NCBI RefSeq assembly: GCF_046036945.1
Contig: NZ_JBJQOQ010000021.1
Coordinates: 26,760 to 90,759 of the forward strand
Source: Brevibacillus_C sp046036945
GTDB lineage: Bacteria > Bacillota > Bacilli > Brevibacillales > Brevibacillaceae
Direction of reading: 5' to 3'
DNA: 64,000 bases
Part shown: one piece after another, positions 52,564-60,023 of the stretch
Layout: each line of letters opens with the position of its first letter
How positions within the stretch are numbered: the stretch's first letter is position 1
Notes under the pieces: generated by a model
Seen by the model: only the letters and a program-made list of their open reading frames with translations
Database searches by the model: none
Told to the model about the DNA's origin: nothing
Made by a program: the position numbers and the translations under genes

Positions 52564-52958
52564 TTGGACGAAATCAAAGACTTGCAAAAGGGGATTACCG
52601 AGTTCTAGTGACAATCAGGAAGATCAAAGCAGAGATCAAGCAATTGTCCAGCATGTCAGGCAAGTTAGGACAAACTGAAAAGATGGCTATCGAAGCCCTG
52701 CAAAACACAAAGGCAGCTCATAAAAGGATGGACGAGTTGAGCAAAGATCTTGCCGAGTTAGAAAAGCGAATCGCAGAAGACAAGAAACAAAGCAAAGACG
52801 ATAAGAAATGGCTTAATAGCACCGTGATCGGTGTCATTTCTCTTGGCTGGAATTTACTGAAGCACTTCCTGGAGTCCATCTCGGGCAATGAATGGATACA
52901 AAATGTGTATTGTGAAATTCAGAAAGGCTGTCGAGGGGTTAATGAGTCTCGAGTTTAA
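52564..52958 (+). pseudogene. XhlA-type haemolysin gene with frameshift
   Basis: TTG 52564 opens LDEIKDLQKGITEF and meets a stop at TAG; one base off, the frame continues VTIRKIKAEIKQLSSMSGKL, a coiled coil (LSKDLAELEKRIAEDKKQS), and a membrane tail (WLNSTVIGVISLGWNLLKHF). This is the XhlA layout of Bacillus phage lysis regions. One base is missing near 52606. From GTG 52608 the remaining 116 codons are open. Confidence 0.75.
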
Positions 52959-52983
52959 CAACGGTAATTATGTACAACGAAAC

Positions 52984-53022
52984 CAAAAGGGGGGCCGGCA
53001 ATTGATGCCGCCCCCCAAAGTT
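52984..53022. terminator. Bidirectional hairpin terminator
   Basis: AAAAGGGGGGC and CGGCA pair with TGCCG and CCCCCC; on the minus strand it is followed by TTTT and ends the GNAT gene. Confidence 0.75.
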
Positions 53023-53557
53023 ACTCTTCCATCCACTCGGTCCGCAGGATGGAAAACATGATCAAATCTACAAATTCTTCTTTGGATTTTTCGTATTGTC
53101 GGAGTTTACCTTCTTCAACGAAACGTAATTTTCTTAAAACTTTTATCGAGTTGAGGTTCTCAGGTTCAACCTTTGCTTCAACTCTATTCAGACGAAGGCT
53201 CTCAAACCCAAAGCTAATTAAAGTTCGTATTGCTTCAGAGGCATATCCCTTTCCCCAATAGGGATATCCGAGGTCATAGCCAATTTCTGCTCGTTCATTT
53301 TCGTAATCAAGATAATTAAACCCACACGAACCGATAATTTCGTTTGAGTGTTTCAAGAGAATTGTCCAACGAATTGCTTTATTTTCCGCGAACAGCCCCT
53401 GGAACATTTCGATCATCTGTTGAGCCTGTGAAACATCTGTAAATGATGCGTTCATATGTTTGGTGACTATTGGATCAGACCAAAATCCAAATAAAACAGG
53501 GGCGTCATTGGGTTCCATCGGTCTTAATAATAATCGTTCAGATGTTATTTGGTACAT
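53021..53557 (-). CDS. GNAT acetyltransferase, RimJ/RimL type (prophage cargo)
   Basis: The 178-aa protein is complete: ITSERLLLRPMEPNDAPVLF, acetyl-CoA loop YPYWGKGYASEAIRTLISFG, and VEPENLNSIKVLRKLRFVEE. This branch acetylates ribosomal protein N-termini or small amines. A minus-strand gene without lesions between broken plus-strand late genes looks like phage cargo (a moron), with its own terminator. Confidence 0.88.
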   Translation of the reverse strand: MYQITSERLLLRPMEPNDAPVLFGFWSDPIVTKHMNASFTDVSQAQQMIEMFQGLFAENKAIRWTILLKHSNEIIGSCGFNYLDYENERAEIGYDLGYPYWGKGYASEAIRTLISFGFESLRLNRVEAKVEPENLNSIKVLRKLRFVEEGKLRQYEKSKEEFVDLIMFSILRTEWMEE

Positions 53558-53782
53558 GTAAAACCAACCTCCTAGTTAATTAAGCTAATGAGAATCGATC
53601 AACCTACCTGGGCATAAATCATTCCTTCCACCTAATAACTGGAGATTCAACAAACATTGGTAGTATATCAAAAAAATTCAACTAATACTACAAAACAATC
53701 GAATTGTTAAATGGGGAGGAATTTCTTATAATGTGCTGCTTTGCGGTAGAGAGTTACCCAGTAATTGATCAGAGGGAAAGGG

Positions 53783-53920
53783 ATGAGCGGACTGCTTTCT
53801 CCGGAACAACTCGCGATGGTGAAAAGAACTATAGCAATCGGGGAAGACACGAGAGCTGAAAATAGAATGAAGTACCATCATAAGAGAGTTGGGCTATCAA
53901 GAAATCAATGTGTGGGATGA
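53783..53920 (+). pseudogene. Remnant of a small phage gene
   Basis: ATG 53783, behind GAGGGAAAGGG, gives MSGLLSPEQLAMVKRTIAIG and stops after 45 codons. A shifted frame continues YQEINVWDEMREFEGGERDA toward the next gene. The pieces look like one frameshifted gene of unknown family. The 220 bp before it (53558-53782) hold no gene I can see. Confidence 0.4.
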
Positions 53921-53949
53921 AATGCGCGAATTTGAGGGCGGGGAACGGG

Positions 53950-54156
53950 ATGCAAGCAGGACGTGAGAGGATTGCGGAGATACAGAAGGATTACCACACA
54001 ATCACACAGGACCTTGGGGAAAGAGACTATACGACGGCTGAACTGAAAGAAATCGTTGCAGCAGAAAAAAGAATGAAGGATAAACATATCCCGTATCTTC
54101 TATCACAATTGGAACAGATAGATGCTGGTTATGTGAAGTTTGTCGATGCGCTCTAA
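53950..54156 (+). CDS. Small helical phage protein (68 aa)
   Basis: ATG 53950 follows GGGCGGGGAACGG. The 68-aa product (MQAGRERIAEIQKDYHTITQ ... IPYLLSQLEQIDAGYVKFVD) is charged and helical, with no lesion. It lies before the XkdX fragment of unit 3. An upstream ATG at 53908 is possible but less well supported. Function unknown. Confidence 0.5.
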   Translation: MQAGRERIAEIQKDYHTITQDLGERDYTTAELKEIVAAEKRMKDKHIPYLLSQLEQIDAGYVKFVDAL

Positions 54157-54169
54157 TTGAAACCCTTTC

Positions 54170-54220
54170 GAGGATATTACTCCGGAAGAATTCAAACAGA
54201 TCACGAACCAGGATTTTTAA
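54170..54220 (+). pseudogene. XkdX C-terminal fragment, unit 3
   Basis: Seventeen codons read EDITPEEFKQITNQDF and stop, the XkdX C-terminus. Its N-terminal part is missing. The related end at 51905-51934 in unit 2 retains only the last few codons. Confidence 0.65.
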
Positions 54221-54264
54221 GTGCCTTTTCCTGAAATGGGGGAGGCGTTCATGGGCTCAATAAA

Positions 54265-54434
54265 ATACCCCATAAGAGGTATATCTATTTTGTAAATTCA
54301 CTGGTTACAATAAAATTGCCCGTTGTAAATCTTCTTTCTTATCCGTTGATGGAACGCCGTGTGCGATGAAAGTCGCCCGCACGGTGTAGGCTCGAACGAA
54401 ATCCCTCATAAAGAGAAGGGTATAAGTCGAGAAT
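54265..54434 (+). ncRNA. Group II intron domain V-VI block, copy 3
   Basis: Domain V (54354-54387) is identical to the other two. Domain VI is CTCGA (54391-54395)/TCGAG (54427-54431) with upper stem CCCT/AGGG. Upstream hairpins are ATACC/GGTAT and TTACAA (54305-54310)/TTGTAA (54323-54328), with CCGTTGATGG at 54343-54352. The putative junction is after GAGAAT at 54434. Confidence 0.8.
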
Positions 54435-54746
54435 AGCGAACCACCAGCAACTGCTAGCATTACAGATGATAGTAGCTTGAGTATCATCACGATCCGTTTT
54501 GATAAAGCGTTATCCGCCGAAACACTTGATAAGCAAAATGTGGTAAAATCGTTTGGATATGCGGATAACGATTGGGGCGGTGTTTTTGTGAACTTCATCA
54601 TGTGGGATAATTCTAATCCCGACAGCCCGCTCCTAATCATTTTCACCAGCTTGTCAGCTGCTTTTGAACAAGGGAAGTACGTTATTTTTATTGATGGAGC
54701 AATAAAGGATATTCACGGAAATGTTATTACTCGAACAACACCGTAA
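54435..54746 (+). CDS. Start-less Ig-like exon 3 (103 codons)
   Basis: The frame opens AGC GAA CCA CCA after the domain VI hairpin and runs 103 codons to TAA. It is homologous to exon 1: SSLSIITIRFDKALSAETLD and YVIFIDGAIKDIHGNVITRT parallel SSFKTVVIQFDKALSSETLS and FVTFIDGAVKDINGNVIKKT. The middle has diverged. No plausible start codon precedes it, and there is no stop or shift. Confidence 0.6.
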   Translation, partial: SEPPATASITDDSSLSIITIRFDKALSAETLDKQNVVKSFGYADNDWGGVFVNFIMWDNSNPDSPLLIIFTSLSAAFEQGKYVIFIDGAIKDIHGNVITRTTP

Positions 54747-54756
54747 ATAGCTATAT

Positions 54757-54794
54757 CCATCAACGGCCCTCGGGTTAATCCGGGGGTATTTTTT
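54757..54794 (+). terminator. Terminator after exon 3, with CCATCAACGG
   Basis: CCATCAACGG (54757-54766), the complement of the block before domain V, is followed by CCCTCGGG/CCGGGGG and TATTTTTT. A second hairpin AGCTCCGT/AGCGGGGCT follows before the holin gene. Confidence 0.8.
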
Positions 54795-54863
54795 ATCATC
54801 AAGACTGCCAGCCAGCTCCGTGCCTAGCGGGGCTATTTTTATTATCTAAAAGGAGATGGACAC

Positions 54864-55240
54864 ATGGAGAGCTTTTTCAAGTCGATTGTTGCATTCGGAG
54901 GCGCTGCCGCCTCTTTTTTATATGGGGGATGGTCGATGCTGTTGAACATACTGGTATCATTCGTCGTGATAGATTACGTCGCAGGTATTCTGGCAGCCGG
55001 GGCAGAGGGAAATTGAGCAGTAGCGTAGGGTGCCTAGGCATCGCCCGCAAAGTGCTAATTTTTACTATGGTTGCGATCGCTCACTTAGTGGACACGGCAA
55101 TGGGCGAGCAGCACATTTTACGGGATGCAGCTATCTTCTTTTGCTTGGCAAATGAACGATTGTCTATCATTAAAAACGCTGGACGGGTCGGGTTGCCGAT
55201 CCCAACATTACTCAAAAAAGCTGTTGAAGTATTGAACAAC
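54864..55240 (+). pseudogene. phi29-type phage holin with frameshift
   Basis: ATG 54864 follows AAAAGGAGATGG. The first frame reads MESFFKSIVAFGGAAASFLY, LLNILVSFVVIDYVAGILAA and stops after GAEGN at ~55014; shifted by one base it continues SSSVGCLGIARKVLIFTMVA and IIKNAGRVGLPIPTLLKKAV. Together they give the ~135-aa holin layout with three membrane segments. The second frame runs straight into the lysin without a stop. Confidence 0.85.
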
Positions 55241-55242
55241 CT

Positions 55243-55690
55243 CCGTCTTATTGACGTTTCGCATCATCGGGGGGTAATTGACTGGCCTAAAGTTGCTGCA
55301 GACGGTATCAAGGGGCCTTTATCAAGGCAACAAAGGGTGTTGGGTACACTCTAATCCAAAATTTCGTACAAACGTACAGGGAGCTGTTGCGGCCGGTCTA
55401 CAGATCGGCTTTTACCACTACTGCCGACCGGGGACGGGGAATACGCCAGCAGCCGAGGCGGAATGGTTTGTAAAACGGTAATGGGTTCGTCGGCTACCCT
55501 GCCATACGTTCTGGACGTAGAAGGAGCCGCGTCACCTTGGCAGTGCAAAACTGACCCAGTGGGTGCAGCAATGGTCGCGGGAGGTGGAGAGGCTCACAGG
55601 TTCTTGGATCGATGTATACGGCCTGTGGAGACGATAAGGTGCAAGTGGCGCTACACTATGCCTCGGGATGCAGTGGGGATACCTAGACAA
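55243..55690 (+). pseudogene. GH25 muramidase (phage lysin), multiply frameshifted
   Basis: Pieces in three frames assemble a GH25 lysozyme: LIDVSHHRGVIDWPKVAADG (catalytic Asp in DVSHH), then FIKATKGVGYTL, NVQGAVAAGLQIGFYHYCRP, YVLDVEGAASP (catalytic Asp-Glu in DVEG), and WIDVYGLWR. At least four shifts are needed. It is clearly dead and lies at the usual place after the holin. Confidence 0.8.
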
Positions 55691-55795
55691 TGAGATATGC
55701 TCTCCTTCCGGATTACCCGGGGGAGGGCATTTTTTGTTGTACGGTTATACTCTGTTCGAATATAACACAAAAAATGTTCTGGTTGGGGGGATAAA

Positions 55796-56151
55796 ATGGC
55801 TGAAGAAAATGAGTTGATCCTGGAATGGCTTTGCCGGCGGACAGCGGTGATTATATGCGTGATGACTGGAACCGGGTACATATGATGATGGACGGTCTGA
55901 AGTTAGGCCCCGCCCATTTCTACATCTTCCGGTACTTCGTAGGGGAGATCAAAACGATGAAGCGTACAGCCAGTAAAAAGCTACGCCTAAGCGACATTCG
56001 AATCATCTCAGAGAAAAAACGGGGTGAGTACTTTGTAATTTGGAAACACCGAGGCGAGACAAAAATGTTTCGCTTTAATGCAAACAAGCTGCAGGTAGAG
56101 GTTCAAAAACGTTGGAGCGAGTTGACGGAAAAGGTTCTGACACCCTCCTAA
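55796..56151 (+). pseudogene. Phage hypothetical gene with frameshift near the start
   Basis: ATG 55796 behind GGTTGGGGGG opens MAEENELILEWL; one base off, the frame from ~55828 runs 107 codons with YMRDDWNRVHMMMDGLKLGP and ISEKKRGEYFVIWKHRGETK. The two parts most likely form one gene of ~118 codons. No family recognised; the body looks like a small nucleic-acid-associated phage protein only by composition. Confidence 0.5.
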
Positions 56152-56213
56152 AAGGATAACATTGAGTTATGTCGAAATGTGTTACCAAACATTGGATTTA
56201 AGGAGGTATCATG

Positions 56214-56513
56214 ATGGCGCTTTTTGGTAATAAAGAAACAAAGGAAGAGAAGCAAGAGAAGGAAATGGAGAAGTTCCTTGAAAAGTACAACCTAGACGAA
56301 ATTAGTGAAAAAGACTTAAAAATCCTACGACGGATTTCTGCAGATCTTGTAGGTAACAAATGGTTCAAAACAGGAATGGCTCTCAGTTTCGCAAAAGCAG
56401 AGGAGCAGGCAAAAGTTACATACCTAAGTGCGCTTGTTGAACAAAACTGGCTGATTCTTCGTAAGCTTGATGAGATTAGCAAGAAGCTAGATGGGCCAGT
56501 AAATACTGATTAA
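56214..56513 (+). CDS. Hypothetical protein (99 aa)
   Basis: ATG 56214 (or 56211) lies behind TAAGGAGG. The protein is charged and helical, beginning MALFGNKETKEEKQEKEMEK and ending with VTYLSALVEQNWLILRKLDE. It is intact, unlike its phage neighbours. No function assigned. Confidence 0.65.
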   Translation: MALFGNKETKEEKQEKEMEKFLEKYNLDEISEKDLKILRRISADLVGNKWFKTGMALSFAKAEEQAKVTYLSALVEQNWLILRKLDEISKKLDGPVNTD

Positions 56514-56615
56514 AGAATATCAAAAATCTTACCCGGGCTTTGTGTGCACCCCTTAAAGTTCATCGGCAAACCACAGGGGTTTTTCCAATGTCTACTTTAA
56601 TGGGTGCACTTCACT

Positions 56616-56644
56616 AAGCCCCCTTGCGGTTGGGGGCTTTTTTA
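56616..56644 (+). terminator. Rho-independent terminator
   Basis: AAGCCCCC pairs with GGGGGCTT around TTGCGGTT, followed by TTTT. Confidence 0.88.
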
Positions 56645-56832
56645 CATATTCAGCCTTAAGGCAACTAGCTATGGAGTGGGGATCATAGGGTTTGCAGCGG
56701 CGGCTAAATAGTCGCCGTTTTTTTATGGTTCCAGCTAGATCGATAATGGTGGTTACTTTAGTCGAAAGAAGTTGCTTTTTTAACAGGAAAATTCATAAGA
56801 ATATAGAAGCTGTTGAATTAGGAGGGATTAAA

Positions 56833-57200
56833 ATGACAGGGGATATGGAAACCATAACCATTGTTGGTGAAATTGGGGTGGCTTTAATTACGGTACTGGG
56901 AAATATACTGGTCTATTGCTTACAAAAAAATACGAATTTAAAAAGGAATTATACAATGTGATTTATGATTGTGCTTATAAGGAATGGGAGCAAAGCTCAA
57001 ATACCATCAAACAAGTTGCAGATAACACAGGGAAGTCTGTAACAATTACTCCTTTCCATGTTTATTTGCTGTTCTATTCGAGGTTTATAAGAATCCTAAG
57101 TAAGAAAACCATAAGAAAAAAGGAATTAGACAAATTTTACACTGATTTTGAAAAATTAATGAATGAGGTCGAGGAACTTAGAAAAGATAATAAAAATTAG
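56833..57200 (+). pseudogene. Membrane-anchored hypothetical gene split at an A7 run
   Basis: ATG 56833 behind GGAGGG opens MTGDMETITIVGEIGVALIT with a membrane segment and stops at 56961. At the A7 run (56924-56930) the other frame continues KYEFKKELYNVIYDCAYKEW and runs to 57200 (VEELRKDNKN). The joined product would be ~121 aa: one membrane span and a helical soluble part. The shift could be a mutation, a sequencing slip or slippage on A7. Confidence 0.7.
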
Positions 57201-57223
57201 CACCCGCGTGGTGCTTTTTTGTT
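57199..57223 (+). terminator. Terminator after the A7 gene
   Basis: GCACC pairs with GGTGC around CGCGT, followed by TTTTTT. The stretch 57224-57496 then holds only a short unsupported frame. Confidence 0.8.
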
Positions 57224-57496
57224 GACGAATTGTTGATCAAAACAGTCAACTGGTATGGAGTGGAGGTAATAGTAAGCTGGTTTTATAGCTTCAAATTTTA
57301 TGATTTAACGACCGGAAAAACCCGGAGGTTACTGAGGGAGATTTTTCGTTCAGTTATATGGTTCATTTGGATTGCCGCCTTGGGGCGTTTTTTTTTCTTG
57401 ACGATTCGATTGTGGAGTTTTGATGGTTGATTTTGACAATTGGAATCTAGTATGCGACTATTTACGAAAAGAAAATTTAAAGAAGGAGAGCTGAAA

Positions 57497-57934
57497 ATGA
57501 ACAATACAGTTTCTATTAAACTTCAGAGTATTGAAGGGGAAAATCCTCCATTCTGGGCAATTGGGGAGCAAAACCGTCGTTTTTGGTATTATGAAAATGA
57601 ACATGGTGATCAGTGGGTTGCTAAGCTTGATAATGATATCTTACTAATATCAGGTTTAGATATAGGATGGAAAGAGATTGAGCTCACACTAGATCAGGCG
57701 GAAGCTGAAATAGAGCGGATTACCGAAAGGTTGCTACTGCTTTCTATCTCAAAAATTCCTAACCTTGGGGAGAAATTTTCCCGTTCTTATATGGAGAATG
57801 TTGCAGCTCGCCCAACCTCTGTTCAAAAACTCCCGCTTTCCGAATGGATTCTTAATAACGGAGAAATGCTTTGGATTGCTTCAGTTTTAACTGCCGTTAT
57901 TCCAGAAATGAAATGGAAGAAAGATAAAAATTAA
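57497..57934 (+). CDS. Hypothetical protein (145 aa)
   Basis: ATG 57497 follows AAGGAGAG. The protein is complete, with a beta-rich first half (FWAIGEQNRRFWYYENEHGD) and a helical second half (LTLDQAEAEIERITERLLLL). No membrane segment and no named family. It precedes an HTH gene at the right end of the prophage. Confidence 0.65.
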   Translation: MNNTVSIKLQSIEGENPPFWAIGEQNRRFWYYENEHGDQWVAKLDNDILLISGLDIGWKEIELTLDQAEAEIERITERLLLLSISKIPNLGEKFSRSYMENVAARPTSVQKLPLSEWILNNGEMLWIASVLTAVIPEMKWKKDKN

Positions 57935-57989
57935 ATCTAAGAATATTAGCTTCCATGCGGTGCATTGTAAAACTAAACAGGTGAACAGT

Positions 57990-58367
57990 ATGAAACACAA
58001 CTTCCTAACAGAGAAACAAATTTCTGAGATCGAAGAACGTTTAAAGTCTATGCAAAAGTTGATGATGATGGACATAGATTCGCTGCTTAAAGAGGTGCGT
58101 GGGTATCGGGGGCTATTTGGTGATATAGACGACAAAAAGATAGACTCAACTGATAGAAAGAAAATTGATATACCACAGGTAGATGTAGATATACTTAAAG
58201 ATTATCCTGAGGCTTTGAAACCGAAGGATATTCAAAGAATTCTTGGTATAGGTATAAGTCAAACGTACGAGCTCTTAAATTCAGGTGAGTTTCATGTTGT
58301 AAGGATTGGCCGCTCGTATAGAATATCAAAGCGAATCTTTCTTCATTGGTTGAAGGGACAGGAATGA
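57990..58367 (+). CDS. HTH protein, excisionase type
   Basis: ATG 57990 follows AACAGGTG. The 125-aa protein has a helical N-part (residues ~1-60) and a C-terminal winged HTH of the excisionase/HTH_17 type: LKPKDIQRILGIGISQTYEL LN followed by VVRIGRSYRISKRIFLHWL. It lies 150 bp from the right att copy. A role in excision or control of the element is inferred from family and position. Confidence 0.75.
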   Translation: MKHNFLTEKQISEIEERLKSMQKLMMMDIDSLLKEVRGYRGLFGDIDDKKIDSTDRKKIDIPQVDVDILKDYPEALKPKDIQRILGIGISQTYELLNSGEFHVVRIGRSYRISKRIFLHWLKGQE

Positions 58368-58513
58368 ACAGAAAAGTGGTGCCGAATCTGGTGCCTAAAA
58401 GTAATAATCGGAACCAGAAGGCACCAAAACAAGCTAAACTCTAATCTGGAAAAAATGCTGTTATATCAATGTTTGTTCCGCATCAACAAAATACAACAAA
58501 ATGTGTCTGACGT

Positions 58514-58578
58514 CTTAACAGGGTGGAGGTCGCTGGCTCGAACCTAGTCCGGATCACCATCATACATAAGCCGAAATC
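58514..58578. other. Right attachment site (attR), decayed tRNA-Val 3' copy
   Basis: CTTAACAGGGTGGAGGTCGC and the following bases to CACCAT (58560) match tRNA-Val 49471-49517 with 4 changes in 47. Similarity goes on through ATACATAAGCC. The 5' half of the tRNA is absent, so this copy is not a gene. Confidence 0.8.
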
Positions 58579-59082
58579 CGTAGTAATCAAGGCTTTTTCC
58601 ATTTTTGCAGACAACAAAAAGAAAAAATAAGATTGCTTGAGCACTGCATGTCTCTTGAAACTTGCCAATACAGATAGTTCGGTGAACCAAACCGAAGTAA
58701 CGCAGGAAGGAAGCATATATATTCATGAACATTGATATTTGACATCGTTAATGAATTATAGCATAATATTTCGTGTGCGAAATACTGTGAGTTGATATTT
58801 TAGTTGCAAAACATTAACGGAAGGTGGACTCTTTCTTAAACTCCGAAGAGCGTATAAAAAAATGCGTAAAGCTATCGGCAAGTAAATCGGACGTAGTTCC
58901 AAGTTTAGATAAAGATCGCTGATGTTCGCAGAAAATAAAGTGTTAGAACTCCATGCCGCTATCACGGCACCATCATATGATGAAACTAAGTTATTTCAGG
59001 ATAGACTGACGATCCGTTATTAAGTTAAACATTCCTGTTAAGGCTAAGTAGTCGCCTTTGGAAAAAAAAGGAGCGCCTCGGT

Positions 59083-59851
59083 ATGATGGGTTTGTCCAAG
59101 GGTTCGAAACCCAATACCATCAAGGAGGCGCTCTTATCAATTGAACGAATTAGTACCACTCACCTTGTTGTAGGTATCGATATGGCAAAAGAAACTAACA
59201 TGGTACAAGAAACGAACTATCGAGGGATTGTACTCACGAATCGCCACCACTCGTTTAGTAACAATAAAGAGGGATTTAAAAAGCAGCAGCGTTGGATATA
59301 AGGGCCTCAGCAAAAGTCATTATCCGGCTTTGGATGTAACAGGTCATGCTTCAGTGTTATACAGAAAGCCACTGAGCTTATTGTACTGGTTAGGAGGAGT
59401 AGGGGAGATTTTACTGTTTTGGCCGGGGAAAAGCACGATCTAATACGGTTAATTGAAGAGTATGAACGTATCGTATACATGCTTGAGGAAATACAGAAGC
59501 AAATCCTCACATTGCTTAGTGAGATCCCCATAGCAAGTCAGCTTCGATCCATTAAGGGGATTGGTCCTATCTTTGTGGCAGCAATTTTGGATGGTGCTGG
59601 TGACCATAGACATATGCACATGGGCGTCAATTACAGTGAAAAACCGACTTTAATCTGGCCGAAAGCACGTCGGGAAAACGAAGGAGATGATTGTTATATC
59701 GAAACGCATGGATTCCATATTACGCAAATATATGTTTCTCGCTACCATACAGCTCATCGGAGTCAATCCTGTCTTTCGAGAACTACATGAAAAATGGTTT
59801 AAAATATATTCGCCTAAGAAAGCAAAACATGTCTTAACTCTTGCTACTTAA
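59083..59851 (+). pseudogene. IS110-family transposase remnant
   Basis: Fragments in several frames read THLVVGIDMAKETN and NYRGIVLTNRHHSFSNNKEG (DEDD-type N-terminus, first Asp in GIDMA), then IASQLRSIKGIGPIFVAAIL (the helix-hairpin region of the C-terminal Tnp20 domain) and HGFHITQIYVSRYHTAHRSQ. Several shifts and stops and a deletion in the middle make it inactive. The 500 bp before it (58579-59082) show no gene. Confidence 0.75.
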
Positions 59852-60023
59852 ACAATTACAATACAGCGTAGGTTGTCTCATTCGCAGGATTTTACAAAGA
59901 TAGCACATAGAACCGAGTTCCTGCCCGAGAAGGGCTTTTACCCGTCCGTTAAATGCAACTTAAGCAAGCTTGCAAATTACATCAAAAGAAAACTACTACG
60001 ATAATACGAAATGAGGTCGTTAA

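Larger units (their letters stand above)
49471..58578. mobile_element. Decayed ~9.1-kb prophage remnant in tRNA-Val
   Basis: The element is bounded by the two tRNA-derived repeats. Next to the tRNA lies the tail of a tyrosine integrase pointing toward it, the classic order. Inside are fragments of tail (XkdX, tail fibre), lysis (holin, XhlA, DUF1906 and GH25 lysins) and immunity (XRE repressor) genes, most with stops or frameshifts, in what look like three successive late-region copies. An HTH gene lies close to the right end. Base composition is AT-richer than the flanking chromosome. Confidence 0.85.

Noticed and set aside
49845..55800. Search for group II intron domains I-IV, a 5' GTGYG end and a 5' exon near the three domain V blocks
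   Set aside because: Only ~90 bp of conserved sequence precede each domain V, and the upstream hairpin belongs to the XkdX terminator. GTGCC at the XkdX stop of units 2 and 3 resembles a 5' intron end but is part of the terminator stem and is missing in unit 1.
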